Origin: an uncultured Campylobacter sp.
GTDB lineage: Bacteria; Campylobacterota; Campylobacteria; Campylobacterales; Campylobacteraceae
Length of the DNA stretch: 28,796 nt
NCBI RefSeq assembly: GCF_937997595.1
Contig: NZ_CALKTS010000077.1
Span: 1-28,796 of the forward strand
Direction: 5' to 3'
Made by a program: the position numbers and the translations under genes. Below the pieces are notes generated by a model. It was given only the letters and a program-made list of their open reading frames with translations. It made no database searches and was not told the origin of the DNA. The stretch's first letter is position 1; every line of letters starts with the position of its first letter. This document shows, one piece after another, positions 16,643-24,131 of this stretch.

Positions 16643-19602
16643 TGCAAGCCGAGGTTTACGAATACTTTTTGCAAAACCAAAAAGAGCTTTTGATCTGCGA
16701 GGACGATAAAGAGGCTGCGGCGTGCGAGCAGGTGCTTAAATTTATGGGCTACGCGACCTTTTGCCTACCCGATTTTAGAGCGAGCTTCGGCGAGGATCTT
16801 CGCAGCTACATGGGCGAGCTTGCGGGTATCAGCACCGCTCTTAGCGCGTTTTATAAAACAAGCGACAAAAAAATTTTAATCTCTCCCGTCCGCACGATCC
16901 TAAATAAACTCCCCGCCGCAAGCCATCTGCGCCCGCTAAATATAAAATTTGGAAGCGAGTTAAACTTAAGCGAGCTGAAAGAGGAAATTTTACGCCTTGG
17001 ATACGACGTGCGCGACATCGTCGAAAGCATGGGCGAGGTTAGCTTCCGTGGCGAGATCATCGATGTTTTTTCGGTAGGGAGCGAAAGCGCGGTTAGAATT
17101 CTACTCGACGGCGAGACGGTTGAGAGTATCAGGCGCTTTGACGTCGCGACGCAAAAAAGCGAAAAAGATGAGCTTGCGCAAGCCGAGATAGCGCCGTTTT
17201 TAGCAAATTTAAGCGAGGACGAGTTTGAGAGCGTGAGCGAAAAGATATCGCGCGCGGACAGCGACGCGCTAGCGCGCGATCTGGGCTCGCTCGGGTTTTG
17301 GTTCATCGAGGGCTTCGTCGATTACGTGAGCGCGTTTGATTGCGTCTTGCTGCACGAGATTAAAAAGGATGAAATTTTTTCCGAGCGCAATTTGGATTTT
17401 TTAGACGCGATCGAGGTATTGCCTGCGGCGCGTAAATTTAAAGACCTCGCCGTGACGCCGTCGCAGGAATTTTTTGAATTTCACCGCAGCGAGGCTATCA
17501 CGCTGATCGCGCGAAACGACGCGCTGCTCGCGCCGTTTGATCTTAGCGGATTTAGCAATATCGAAATTTTACGCGAGGATTTCGTCGTAAATTTAATAAG
17601 CGCCGAGCGAATCATTCTTTCGCTAAACAAAGCGACGCCTAAAAAGCGCGTGCGAAGATCGAGTCTGGCTCTAGATGAGCTAAACGTGGGTGATTTCGTC
17701 GTGCATGAAGATCACGGCATCGCTAAATTTAACGGGCTTGAGCTCATCGAGGTGATGGGGCGCAGCAAGGAGTTCGTATCCCTGCTCTACGAGGGCGGCG
17801 ACAAGCTGCTGCTGCCGGTAGAGTATCTAAATAAGATCGATCGCTACGTCGCAAGCGGCGGCGCCGTGAGCTTGGATCATCTGGGCAGGGCGAGCTTTTC
17901 AAAAATTAAAGAGCGAGTGCGCGAAAAGCTCTTTGCGATCGCTTCAAAGATCATCGCGCTGGCTGCCAAGCGCGAGCTGGTGCGAGGGCTCGTCATCAAA
18001 AACGAAAGCGCGGATTATGCGAAATTTTTAAGCGCAAGCGGTTTTAGCTACACGAGCGATCAGCAAAAGGCTGTGAGCGCGATTTTGGCGGATCTGCAAA
18101 GCGGCAAGGTGATGGACCGCCTGCTTAGCGGCGACGTGGGCTTTGGAAAGACCGAGGTTGCGATGAATGCGATCTTTGCTTGCATCCGCAGCGGCCATTC
18201 AGTGCTGTTTTTTGTGCCTACGACGCTGCTTAGCTCTCAGCATTACGCCACGCTTAGCGAGCGCTTTAGGGAGTTTGAAATTCCCGTTTTCAAGCTCGAT
18301 CGCTTTAGCAGCGCAAGGCAAAAGAGTGAAATTTTAAAGCGCCTGCAAAGCGGCGAGGCGATCGTCGTAGTCGGCACGCACTCGCTTTTAAATTTAAACC
18401 CCGCAAATTTAGGGCTCATAATCATCGATGAGGAGCATAAATTCGGCGTTAAGCAAAAGGAGCGGCTCAAAGAGAAAAGCGCCGCCTCGCACCTGCTTAG
18501 TATGTCTGCCACGCCGATACCGCGCAGTCTAAATATGGCGCTAAGCTCGATTAAAAGCTACTCCACGCTGCTTAGCCCGCCGCAGGACCGCCTAGACGTG
18601 CGCACCTTCGTCAAGCAGTGGGACGAAAAGATCATAAAAGAGGCGATCTCGCGCGAGCTGCGACGCGGCGGGCAGATTTTTTACGTCCACAACCACATCG
18701 CGACGATGCAAAGCGCCAAAAAGAAGCTGCTTGAAATTTTGCCGAGCCTTAAAATTCTAATTCTACACTCCAAGATCGACGCGAAAACGACGGAGGATGA
18801 AATTTTAAAATTTGTAGCAGGCGGATACGATCTGCTACTTTGCACCAGCATCGTAGAAAGCGGCATTCATATGCCGCGCGTAAATACAATCATCGTCGAA
18901 AACGCTGATAAATTCGGCATCGCCGATCTGCACCAGCTGCGCGGCCGCGTCGGACGCAGCAACAAACAGGGCTTTTGCTACTTTTTGATCGAGGATAAAA
19001 CCGCTCTTACGCAGGACGCGCTAAAACGGCTCGTAGCGCTTGAGAGCAACTCGTTTTTGGGCAGCGGCTCGGTGCTAGCGTATCACGATCTAGAGATTCG
19101 CGGCGGCGGAAATCTGCTCGGAGAGGCACAGAGCGGGCATATCGAAGCGATCGGCTACTCGCTTTATCTAAAAATGCTCGAAGAGGAGATCGGCAAGCTG
19201 CTAAGCAGAAAGAGCGCCGCTGCGAGCGTGGAGCTTAAAATTTCCGTAAACGCCTTTTTAAACTCGGAATTTATCAGAGAGGATCGCCTGCGCCTAGATC
19301 TTTACAGGCGGCTTAGCAAGTGCGCAGAGGCGAGCGAAGTGCTTGAAATTTTCGGCGAGATCGAGGATCGCTTCGGGCGCGCAGATATCTACACTAAGCA
19401 ATTCATCGACGTGATGATGATTAAGGTTTTGGCTACGAAGCTTGGCTTGCGCGTGATTTCGAGCATGGACGAAAATATCTTGATTACCCTCGCAAACGGC
19501 GATAAGGTGCGATTAAAGGCACAAACGCGCGACGATTACGACGTGATAAACGAAATTTTAATCTATCTGCGAAGGGAGCTAAAAAATGCGAACTTGCGAT
19601 GA
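16642..19602 (+). CDS. mfd: Transcription-repair coupling factor
   Basis: ATP-driven translocase that removes RNA polymerase stalled at lesions and recruits UvrA; 986 residues, shorter than E. coli (1148) but usual for epsilonproteobacteria. It has an N-terminal UvrB-like region (about 1-250), and an RNA-polymerase-interacting CarD-like domain (about 345-400, GDFVVHEDHGIAKFNGLE). Helicase domain 1 has Walker A SGDVGFGKTE (496-505) and DEEH (596-599), followed by LSMSATPIPRSL. Helicase domain 2 has STSIVESGIHMP-type TSIVESGIHMPRVNT and RGRVGRSNKQGFCYF. A TRCF C-terminal domain covers the last 110 residues. It starts at TAATG with the M23 stop and overlaps the next gene by 17 bp. Its place beside a DNA glycosylase gene puts two repair genes in one run. 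Confidence 0.97.
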   Translation: MQAEVYEYFLQNQKELLICEDDKEAAACEQVLKFMGYATFCLPDFRASFGEDLRSYMGELAGISTALSAFYKTSDKKILISPVRTILNKLPAASHLRPLNIKFGSELNLSELKEEILRLGYDVRDIVESMGEVSFRGEIIDVFSVGSESAVRILLDGETVESIRRFDVATQKSEKDELAQAEIAPFLANLSEDEFESVSEKISRADSDALARDLGSLGFWFIEGFVDYVSAFDCVLLHEIKKDEIFSERNLDFLDAIEVLPAARKFKDLAVTPSQEFFEFHRSEAITLIARNDALLAPFDLSGFSNIEILREDFVVNLISAERIILSLNKATPKKRVRRSSLALDELNVGDFVVHEDHGIAKFNGLELIEVMGRSKEFVSLLYEGGDKLLLPVEYLNKIDRYVASGGAVSLDHLGRASFSKIKERVREKLFAIASKIIALAAKRELVRGLVIKNESADYAKFLSASGFSYTSDQQKAVSAILADLQSGKVMDRLLSGDVGFGKTEVAMNAIFACIRSGHSVLFFVPTTLLSSQHYATLSERFREFEIPVFKLDRFSSARQKSEILKRLQSGEAIVVVGTHSLLNLNPANLGLIIIDEEHKFGVKQKERLKEKSAASHLLSMSATPIPRSLNMALSSIKSYSTLLSPPQDRLDVRTFVKQWDEKIIKEAISRELRRGGQIFYVHNHIATMQSAKKKLLEILPSLKILILHSKIDAKTTEDEILKFVAGGYDLLLCTSIVESGIHMPRVNTIIVENADKFGIADLHQLRGRVGRSNKQGFCYFLIEDKTALTQDALKRLVALESNSFLGSGSVLAYHDLEIRGGGNLLGEAQSGHIEAIGYSLYLKMLEEEIGKLLSRKSAAASVELKISVNAFLNSEFIREDRLRLDLYRRLSKCAEASEVLEIFGEIEDRFGRADIYTKQFIDVMMIKVLATKLGLRVISSMDENILITLANGDKVRLKAQTRDDYDVINEILIYLRRELKNANLR

Positions 19603-20569
19603 AAATATCAAAAAAAGCGCGAGCAAAAGCAGAAGCGAAGGGCTAAATTTAGACTCGGTAAGCGGTTTGAATTTAGCGCCGCAAGCCATCCTAAAAAGTG
19701 CGCAGAGCGGCACCGGCGAGCAAATTTATTTCAGCGATTTTAGCGCGATTGATTGGCGCACGGTACAGGTCGCCGTCTTTCGCGCAAATAAAAAGGCGCT
19801 AAAGATCGTCCGCGATATCGATTTCACGGGTATTGACGCGCTTGTGGGGCTAGAGAGCCAAAAATCGACTCTTATAAAAAACACGTACGCCTTCCTGCGC
19901 GGCTGCAGCGCCAACCACGCGCTGCTATGGGGCGAGAGCGGCTGCGGCAAATCAAGCCTTGCGAAGGCGGTTTTTTCTAAATTTATCCCGCAAGGCCTTA
20001 AGATCATCGAGATCGGCAGGGACGATCTGGGCTATCTCGTGGATATAATCGACGCGATCCGCGAAACAAATTTTAAATTTATCATCTTTTGCGACGATTT
20101 GAGCTTTGAGCTCGGCGAGAGCGGCTACAAGCACCTAAAACCGCTGCTAGAAGGATCCTTAGAGCGCGCGCCGCGCAACGTGCTGATGTATGCGACGTCC
20201 AATCGCCGCCACATCGTAGGCGAATGCGCAAGCGATAACGACGCCGCGCAGATAAGCCGCGGCGAGCTGCACCTAAGCGACGCGGCGAACGAGCGAATCA
20301 GCCTTAGCGAGCGCTTCGGGCTACAGCTAAGCTTTTACGGCGGGAGCATGCGGGAGTATTTGGGGATCGTAGATGCCTATTTTGCGGCTGCGAAAGGTAT
20401 GAGCGCGGCGGAATTTCGCTTGAGCTTTGCTGCAAATTTAGACGCGCTGCACGCAAAGGCGAGGGAGTTTGCGATGCTTCGCGCAAGCCGCAGCGGCCGC
20501 GCGGCAAAGCAGTTTTTCTTGAGCTTTAGCGAGGAATTTTTTACAAATTTAAAAGGCGGCGGCAGATGA
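19586..20569 (+). CDS. AAA-type ATPase, DUF815-like
   Basis: Putative ATPase of 327 residues. Walker A is GESGCGKSS (116-124); the acidic Walker B-like block IIFCDDLSFELGE sits near 165-178. Downstream are NVLMYATSNRRH (sensor-1-like) and SLSERFGLQLSFY, which together are the DUF815 signature as I know it. The N-terminal 90 residues are variable. Start: ATG with AGGGAG 7 bases upstream, 17 bp inside mfd. The stop overlaps the next small ORF in an ATGA arrangement. The biochemical role of DUF815 proteins is unknown; location between mfd and magIII could hint at DNA metabolism, which is inference. Confidence 0.85.
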   Translation: MRTCDENIKKSASKSRSEGLNLDSVSGLNLAPQAILKSAQSGTGEQIYFSDFSAIDWRTVQVAVFRANKKALKIVRDIDFTGIDALVGLESQKSTLIKNTYAFLRGCSANHALLWGESGCGKSSLAKAVFSKFIPQGLKIIEIGRDDLGYLVDIIDAIRETNFKFIIFCDDLSFELGESGYKHLKPLLEGSLERAPRNVLMYATSNRRHIVGECASDNDAAQISRGELHLSDAANERISLSERFGLQLSFYGGSMREYLGIVDAYFAAAKGMSAAEFRLSFAANLDALHAKAREFAMLRASRSGRAAKQFFLSFSEEFFTNLKGGGR

Positions 20570-20934
20570 ATACGGCGCGAGAATTTCAAAATGTCGTAAG
20601 CGAGCTTAGTTGCGGCGTAAAGCGGCTTCTGGAGCGAAGCAGGGCAGCGGCTGCACTAAAATTTAAAGTTGCCGCTACGTGCGCGACGATCGTTAAATTT
20701 AAGCCTAGCGGTGCGTCGAAATTCCTTCTCATCGCAGGTGTCTTGCAAGAACAAACCCCGTTTGCGTCTGTTTTTGCAACGCATAAATTTCAAATTTTTA
20801 TGCGTTGCACGGCACTCTTTAAGCGAAATTTAAAAATTATTTCGGCGTATGCATCGCTTGTCGCAAGATGCGGCGAGGTACGGATTATAGAACCGAAATT
20901 TGATGCTCCCAGCGTCCTTGGAGACGGCAGATGA
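20566..20934 (+). CDS. Hypothetical small protein between ATPase and magIII
   Basis: A 122-residue ORF I do not recognise. It is rich in Ala, Lys and Phe (for example LKFKVAATCATIVKFKPSG) with a weakly amphipathic or hydrophobic middle and no clear signal or membrane helix. Both junctions are ATGA overlaps, with the ATPase stop before and the magIII start after, which is the main support for translation. It carries a strong inverted repeat (20775-20809) and is bounded at both ends by the same 10 bases CGGCAGATGA. These features raise the possibility that it is an acquired or duplicated segment whose reading frame is incidental. Confidence 0.45.
   Translation: MNTAREFQNVVSELSCGVKRLLERSRAAAALKFKVAATCATIVKFKPSGASKFLLIAGVLQEQTPFASVFATHKFQIFMRCTALFKRNLKIISAYASLVARCGEVRIIEPKFDAPSVLGDGR
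20775..20809. repeat. Inverted repeat, 13-bp perfect arms, 9-base loop
   Basis: The left arm is TGCAACGCATAAA (20775-20787), the right arm TTTATGCGTTGCA (20797-20809), and the loop TTTCAAATT. It sits inside the small unknown ORF. No T-run follows, so it is not a standard terminator. Confidence 0.85.
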
Positions 20935-21629
20935 GCGCGACCGAGCTTTTTATCGCGCTTTTTCGCGCCGTGAAAATCAAGGATTTTCGCTGGTGGCCCG
21001 CGTTTGGAAGCTTTGAGGTGGTCGTGGGGGCGATTTTGATCCAAAATACGGCGTGGCGCAATGCCGATGCGGCACTGCAAAACCTGCGTAGCAAGGAGCT
21101 TTTGAGCTTAGAAAGCATCGCCGGGCTAGACGAAGCGGAGCTTGCGGAGATCATTAAAGTTAGCGGATTTTATAATCAAAAAGCTAGACGCCTAAGCTTG
21201 CTTTGCAAAGCGATAATCGCGGATTTTGGGGATTTTGAGAGCTTTAAATCGGGCGTTAGCCGCGAGTGGCTGCTAGCGCGCAAAGGGATCGGCGCAGAGA
21301 GCTGCGATGCGATCTTGTGCTACGCGTGCGAGCGTGCGGTGATGGTTGCGGACAGCTATTCGGCGCGCCTGCTTGGGGCTTTAGGCTATGAGTTTGAAAG
21401 CTACGATGAGCTTAGCGCGTGGCTTGGCGAGCTAGAATTTGAGCGGATCTATGAGTTTGTAAATTCCGCTAATCTTCCCTGCGATGCGGCGGCAAAAGCA
21501 GATAAGCTGGAGAACGAAAACAGCACGTATGCATTATTTCATGGGCTCATCGTGGAATTTTGTAAAGCGCATTTGAAAGGTAAAATTTTTGATGATTTTG
21601 CGATGGAATTTTTTGATAATTTAAAATAA
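20931..21629 (+). CDS. magIII: 3-methyladenine DNA glycosylase, MagIII-type (endonuclease III fold)
   Basis: Base-excision repair enzyme predicted to remove 3-methyladenine; 232 residues. It closely resembles, from memory, H. pylori MagIII: WWP near the N terminus (21-23), GAILIQNTAW (33-42), SGFYNQKARRL (78-88), the helix-hairpin-helix REWLLARKGIGAESCDAILC (111-130), and MVADSYS with catalytic Asp141. FHGLIVEFCKAHLKGK lies near the C terminus. The four-cysteine Fe-S loop of true endonuclease III is absent, which favours MagIII over Nth. The start overlaps the previous ORF's stop (ATGA). This is the last gene of the plus-strand housekeeping run; no clear terminator hairpin follows. Confidence 0.9.
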   Translation: MSATELFIALFRAVKIKDFRWWPAFGSFEVVVGAILIQNTAWRNADAALQNLRSKELLSLESIAGLDEAELAEIIKVSGFYNQKARRLSLLCKAIIADFGDFESFKSGVSREWLLARKGIGAESCDAILCYACERAVMVADSYSARLLGALGYEFESYDELSAWLGELEFERIYEFVNSANLPCDAAAKADKLENENSTYALFHGLIVEFCKAHLKGKIFDDFAMEFFDNLK

Positions 21630-21691
21630 ATCTTAGCCAGCTTTAAAGCAAAGAACATTTTATACCATCCAAATAGCGACAAATAGGTAAT

Positions 21692-21775
21692 TCTAAGTAT
21701 CACTAAGCGCCGATATAGCAAAATTTAATTAAAATTATGGTGATAAATTCGGTTAAAAATCGATATTTAGGGGAG
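21692..21775 (+). promoter_or_regulatory. Candidate promoter region and ribosome-binding site for wecB
   Basis: The 149 bp between magIII and wecB is the largest gap in the window and AT-rich. TCTAAGTATC (21692-21701) resembles the upstream element of Campylobacter promoters, with TATAGC (21714-21719) or TAAAAT (21730-21735) as possible minus-10 boxes. GGGGAG (21770-21775) is the ribosome-binding site before the ATG at 21779. No tRNA or terminator is seen in the gap. Confidence 0.3.
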
Positions 21776-21778
21776 TTT

Positions 21779-22915
21779 ATGACGAAAAGAAAAATTTTAA
21801 TAGTATTTGGGACGCGCCCGGAAGCCATTAAGATGGCTTTGTTGATAAAGGAATTTCAAAAGTACGCGGAATTTGAAGTGAAGGTTTGCGTCACGGCGCA
21901 GCACAGACAGATGCTAGATCAGGTGCTTGAATTTTTTGAGATCAAGCCGGATTTTGATCTAAATTTAATGAAGCAAGGGCAGGATCTGTACGACATTACG
22001 TCAGGCGTTTTGCTTGGTATGCGCGATGTATTTAGCGAATATACCCCGGACATCGTGTTTGTGCATGGAGATACGACTACTACTTATGCCGTTTCTTTAG
22101 CGGCGTATTATCAAAAGATCGACGTGGCACATGTCGAAGCTGGACTTAGGACGCATGATATCTATTCGCCGTTTCCTGAAGAGATAAATAGGCAGATGAC
22201 GGGGCTCATAGCTAAATATCACTTCGCGCCGACTGCCGATGCGAGAGACAATCTCTTAAAAGAAGGCAAAGATTCAAAAAATATAATCGTTAGCGGCAAC
22301 ACTGTTATAGACGCGCTTTTGTGGACGATAGATAAAATCGAAAACAACGAGCTGCTAAAAAATAAAATTTTATCCTTTATAAACGCCAAATATAAGCTTA
22401 GTGATAGAAGATTTATTCTCGTTACAGGACACAGGCGAGAGAATTTCGGAGAAGGCTTTGTTAATATTTGTGAGGCTTTACGTGAAATAGCGCTAAAAAA
22501 CGAAAATATCGACATCGTTTACCCCGTGCATTTAAATCCAAATGTAAGAAAGCCTGTAGGAGAAATTTTATCGGGCATTTCGAATATATTTTTAATCGAT
22601 CCGCTAGAGTATGATAGTTTCGTCTATCTTATGAGCAAGTCATATATGATAGTAACAGATAGCGGCGGCATCCAAGAGGAGGCGCCGAGCCTTTGCAAGC
22701 CCGTTTTAGTTATCAGAAAAACTACCGAAAGACCTGAAGGGATAAGAGCAGGATGTGTGAAGCTTATCGGCACCAAGCGCGAAAATATCATAAAAGAGGT
22801 GCAAAAATTATTAAATTTAAAAGATGAATATGATAAAATGAGTAAAAGTGTAAGCCCGTATGGCGACGGTAAAACTTGCAAAAAAATACTGGAATTTTTA
22901 AAAGGAATATTATGA
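21779..22915 (+). CDS. wecB: UDP-N-acetylglucosamine 2-epimerase (non-hydrolysing)
   Basis: Interconverts UDP-GlcNAc and UDP-ManNAc in the cytoplasm; 378 residues from the ATG at 21779, which has an adjacent AGGGGAG site and begins MTKRKILIVFGTRPEAIKMA, the family's standard start. An in-frame ATG 42 bases upstream adds an unrelated-looking leader without a good ribosome-binding site. Conserved residues are present: Asp in VHGDTTTT, Glu in VEAGLRT, Glu in FPEEINRQM, His in TGHRRENFGEG, then DSGGIQEEAPSLCKP and TTERPEG. The stop overlaps the wecC start (ATGA). Together with WecC it supplies UDP-ManNAcA for a surface glycan. Confidence 0.96.
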   Translation: MTKRKILIVFGTRPEAIKMALLIKEFQKYAEFEVKVCVTAQHRQMLDQVLEFFEIKPDFDLNLMKQGQDLYDITSGVLLGMRDVFSEYTPDIVFVHGDTTTTYAVSLAAYYQKIDVAHVEAGLRTHDIYSPFPEEINRQMTGLIAKYHFAPTADARDNLLKEGKDSKNIIVSGNTVIDALLWTIDKIENNELLKNKILSFINAKYKLSDRRFILVTGHRRENFGEGFVNICEALREIALKNENIDIVYPVHLNPNVRKPVGEILSGISNIFLIDPLEYDSFVYLMSKSYMIVTDSGGIQEEAPSLCKPVLVIRKTTERPEGIRAGCVKLIGTKRENIIKEVQKLLNLKDEYDKMSKSVSPYGDGKTCKKILEFLKGIL

Positions 22916-24111
22916 AAAAAGTTTGCATCTTAGGTCTTGGGTATATAGGGCTACCGACAGCAGCACTTTTGGCAAATAGGGGCTATAAAATCCACGGCGT
23001 TGATGTAGTGCAGAGCGTCGTAGATACGATCAATGAGGGTAAAATTCATATCGTAGAGCAAGGGCTTGGGGAGCTTGTAAAAAAATCAGTAGAAAGCGGA
23101 AATTTAAAAGCAGACGTTAAGCCTGATTTCGCAGACGTTTTTATCATAGCTGTTCCGACGCCGTTTCGAGACGGATACGTGCCAAATATCGATTATGTCA
23201 TAAGTGCGGCAAAATCTATAATACCATACGTAAAAGACGATAATATGGTCGTTTTAGAATCCACTTCACCGATAGGTACCACCGAAAAGATAGGCGAAAT
23301 TTTAAAAAATGGCGGTGTTGATATTTCTAAAATTTATATCGCTCACTGCCCTGAGAGAGTTTTGCCCGGTAAAATTTTAAAAGAACTTACGCAAAACGAT
23401 AGAATCGTGGGTGGAACTACAAAAATTGCTACTAAAAAGATAGCGGAATTTTATAGGGAATTCGTTAGTGGTAGCGTTTTGCAGACGGATTCTAAGACTG
23501 CAGAGATGTCAAAGCTTACAGAGAATTCTTTCCGCGACGTAAACATAGCCTTTGCAAACGAACTTAGCATTTTGTGCGATAAATTCGGCATTAACGTCTG
23601 GGAGCTTATCTCGCTAGCAAATCGCCATCCGCGAGTTAATATTTTAAGCCCGGGCTGCGGCGTAGGCGGGCACTGTATAGCGGTCGATCCGTGGTTTATC
23701 GTCCATGCGGGTGGCTACGAAGCGAGGCTGATCAAATCCGCAAGAGAGGTGAATGATCATAAAGCTGATTGGTGTATAGAAAAGATCAAAAAAGCCGCTT
23801 TGAAATTTGAGCTGCAAAACGGCAGAAAGCCAAAAGTAGCGTGTATGGGGCTTGCTTTTAAGCCGGATATCGACGATTTGAGAGAGTCGCCAGCGCTAAA
23901 TATAACCAGGCGCCTGATCGCAGACGGTATCGATGTGATCGCCGTAGAGCCCAACATCAAGGCTCACAAAGATTTTGAGATAGCGGATTATAAAAAGGCT
24001 ATTGAAATTTCGGACATTATCGTATTTTTGGTCGGACATAAGGAATTTAAAGGGCTGAAAATAGAAAAAGAAGTTTTGGATTTTTGCGGCGTGCGAAATA
24101 CTAATATTTAA
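22912..24111 (+). CDS. wecC: UDP-N-acetyl-D-mannosamine dehydrogenase
   Basis: NAD-dependent nucleotide-sugar dehydrogenase oxidising UDP-ManNAc to UDP-ManNAcA; 399 residues. I start at the ATG at 22912 (MKKVCILGLGYIGLPTAALL), with AAAGGA 5 bases before it and an ATGA overlap with wecB, not at the upstream ATG inside wecB. The Rossmann motif is GLGYIGLP (8-15). The catalytic region has SKLTENSFRDVNIAFANEL (Lys201) and GCGVGGHCIAVDPWF (catalytic Cys255). The C-terminal domain has GLAFKPDIDDLRESPA. The VGGHCIAVDPWF wording matches WecC better than generic UDP-glucose dehydrogenases, and the partner wecB supports it. Confidence 0.93.
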   Translation: MKKVCILGLGYIGLPTAALLANRGYKIHGVDVVQSVVDTINEGKIHIVEQGLGELVKKSVESGNLKADVKPDFADVFIIAVPTPFRDGYVPNIDYVISAAKSIIPYVKDDNMVVLESTSPIGTTEKIGEILKNGGVDISKIYIAHCPERVLPGKILKELTQNDRIVGGTTKIATKKIAEFYREFVSGSVLQTDSKTAEMSKLTENSFRDVNIAFANELSILCDKFGINVWELISLANRHPRVNILSPGCGVGGHCIAVDPWFIVHAGGYEARLIKSAREVNDHKADWCIEKIKKAALKFELQNGRKPKVACMGLAFKPDIDDLRESPALNITRRLIADGIDVIAVEPNIKAHKDFEIADYKKAIEISDIIVFLVGHKEFKGLKIEKEVLDFCGVRNTNI

Positions 24112-24131
24112 TATTTTTCAAGGTATGGTTA

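Larger units (their letters stand above)
20560..20934. repeat. 10-bp direct repeats CGGCAGATGA bounding the small ORF
   Basis: Copy 1 is 20560-20569 and copy 2 is 20925-20934, 365 bases apart. Each contains the ATGA stop/start junction. Loss of one repeat unit plus the intervening segment would join the ATPase stop directly to the magIII start with the same ATGA overlap. Confidence 0.8.

Noticed and set aside
20775..20809. Hairpin in the small ORF as an intrinsic terminator
   Set aside because: No U-tract follows and the operon appears to continue into magIII by a coupled start.
21640..21649. GCTTTAAAGC palindrome after magIII as a terminator
   Set aside because: A 10-bp palindrome without a loop and without a following T-run; too weak to call.
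21737..21778. 14-residue N-terminal extension of WecB
   Set aside because: No ribosome-binding site, and the family begins at the downstream MTKRKILIVFGTRPE start.
21630..21778. tRNA or small RNA in the largest intergenic gap
   Set aside because: No cloverleaf-forming arms, TTC loop or strong stem could be found by eye.
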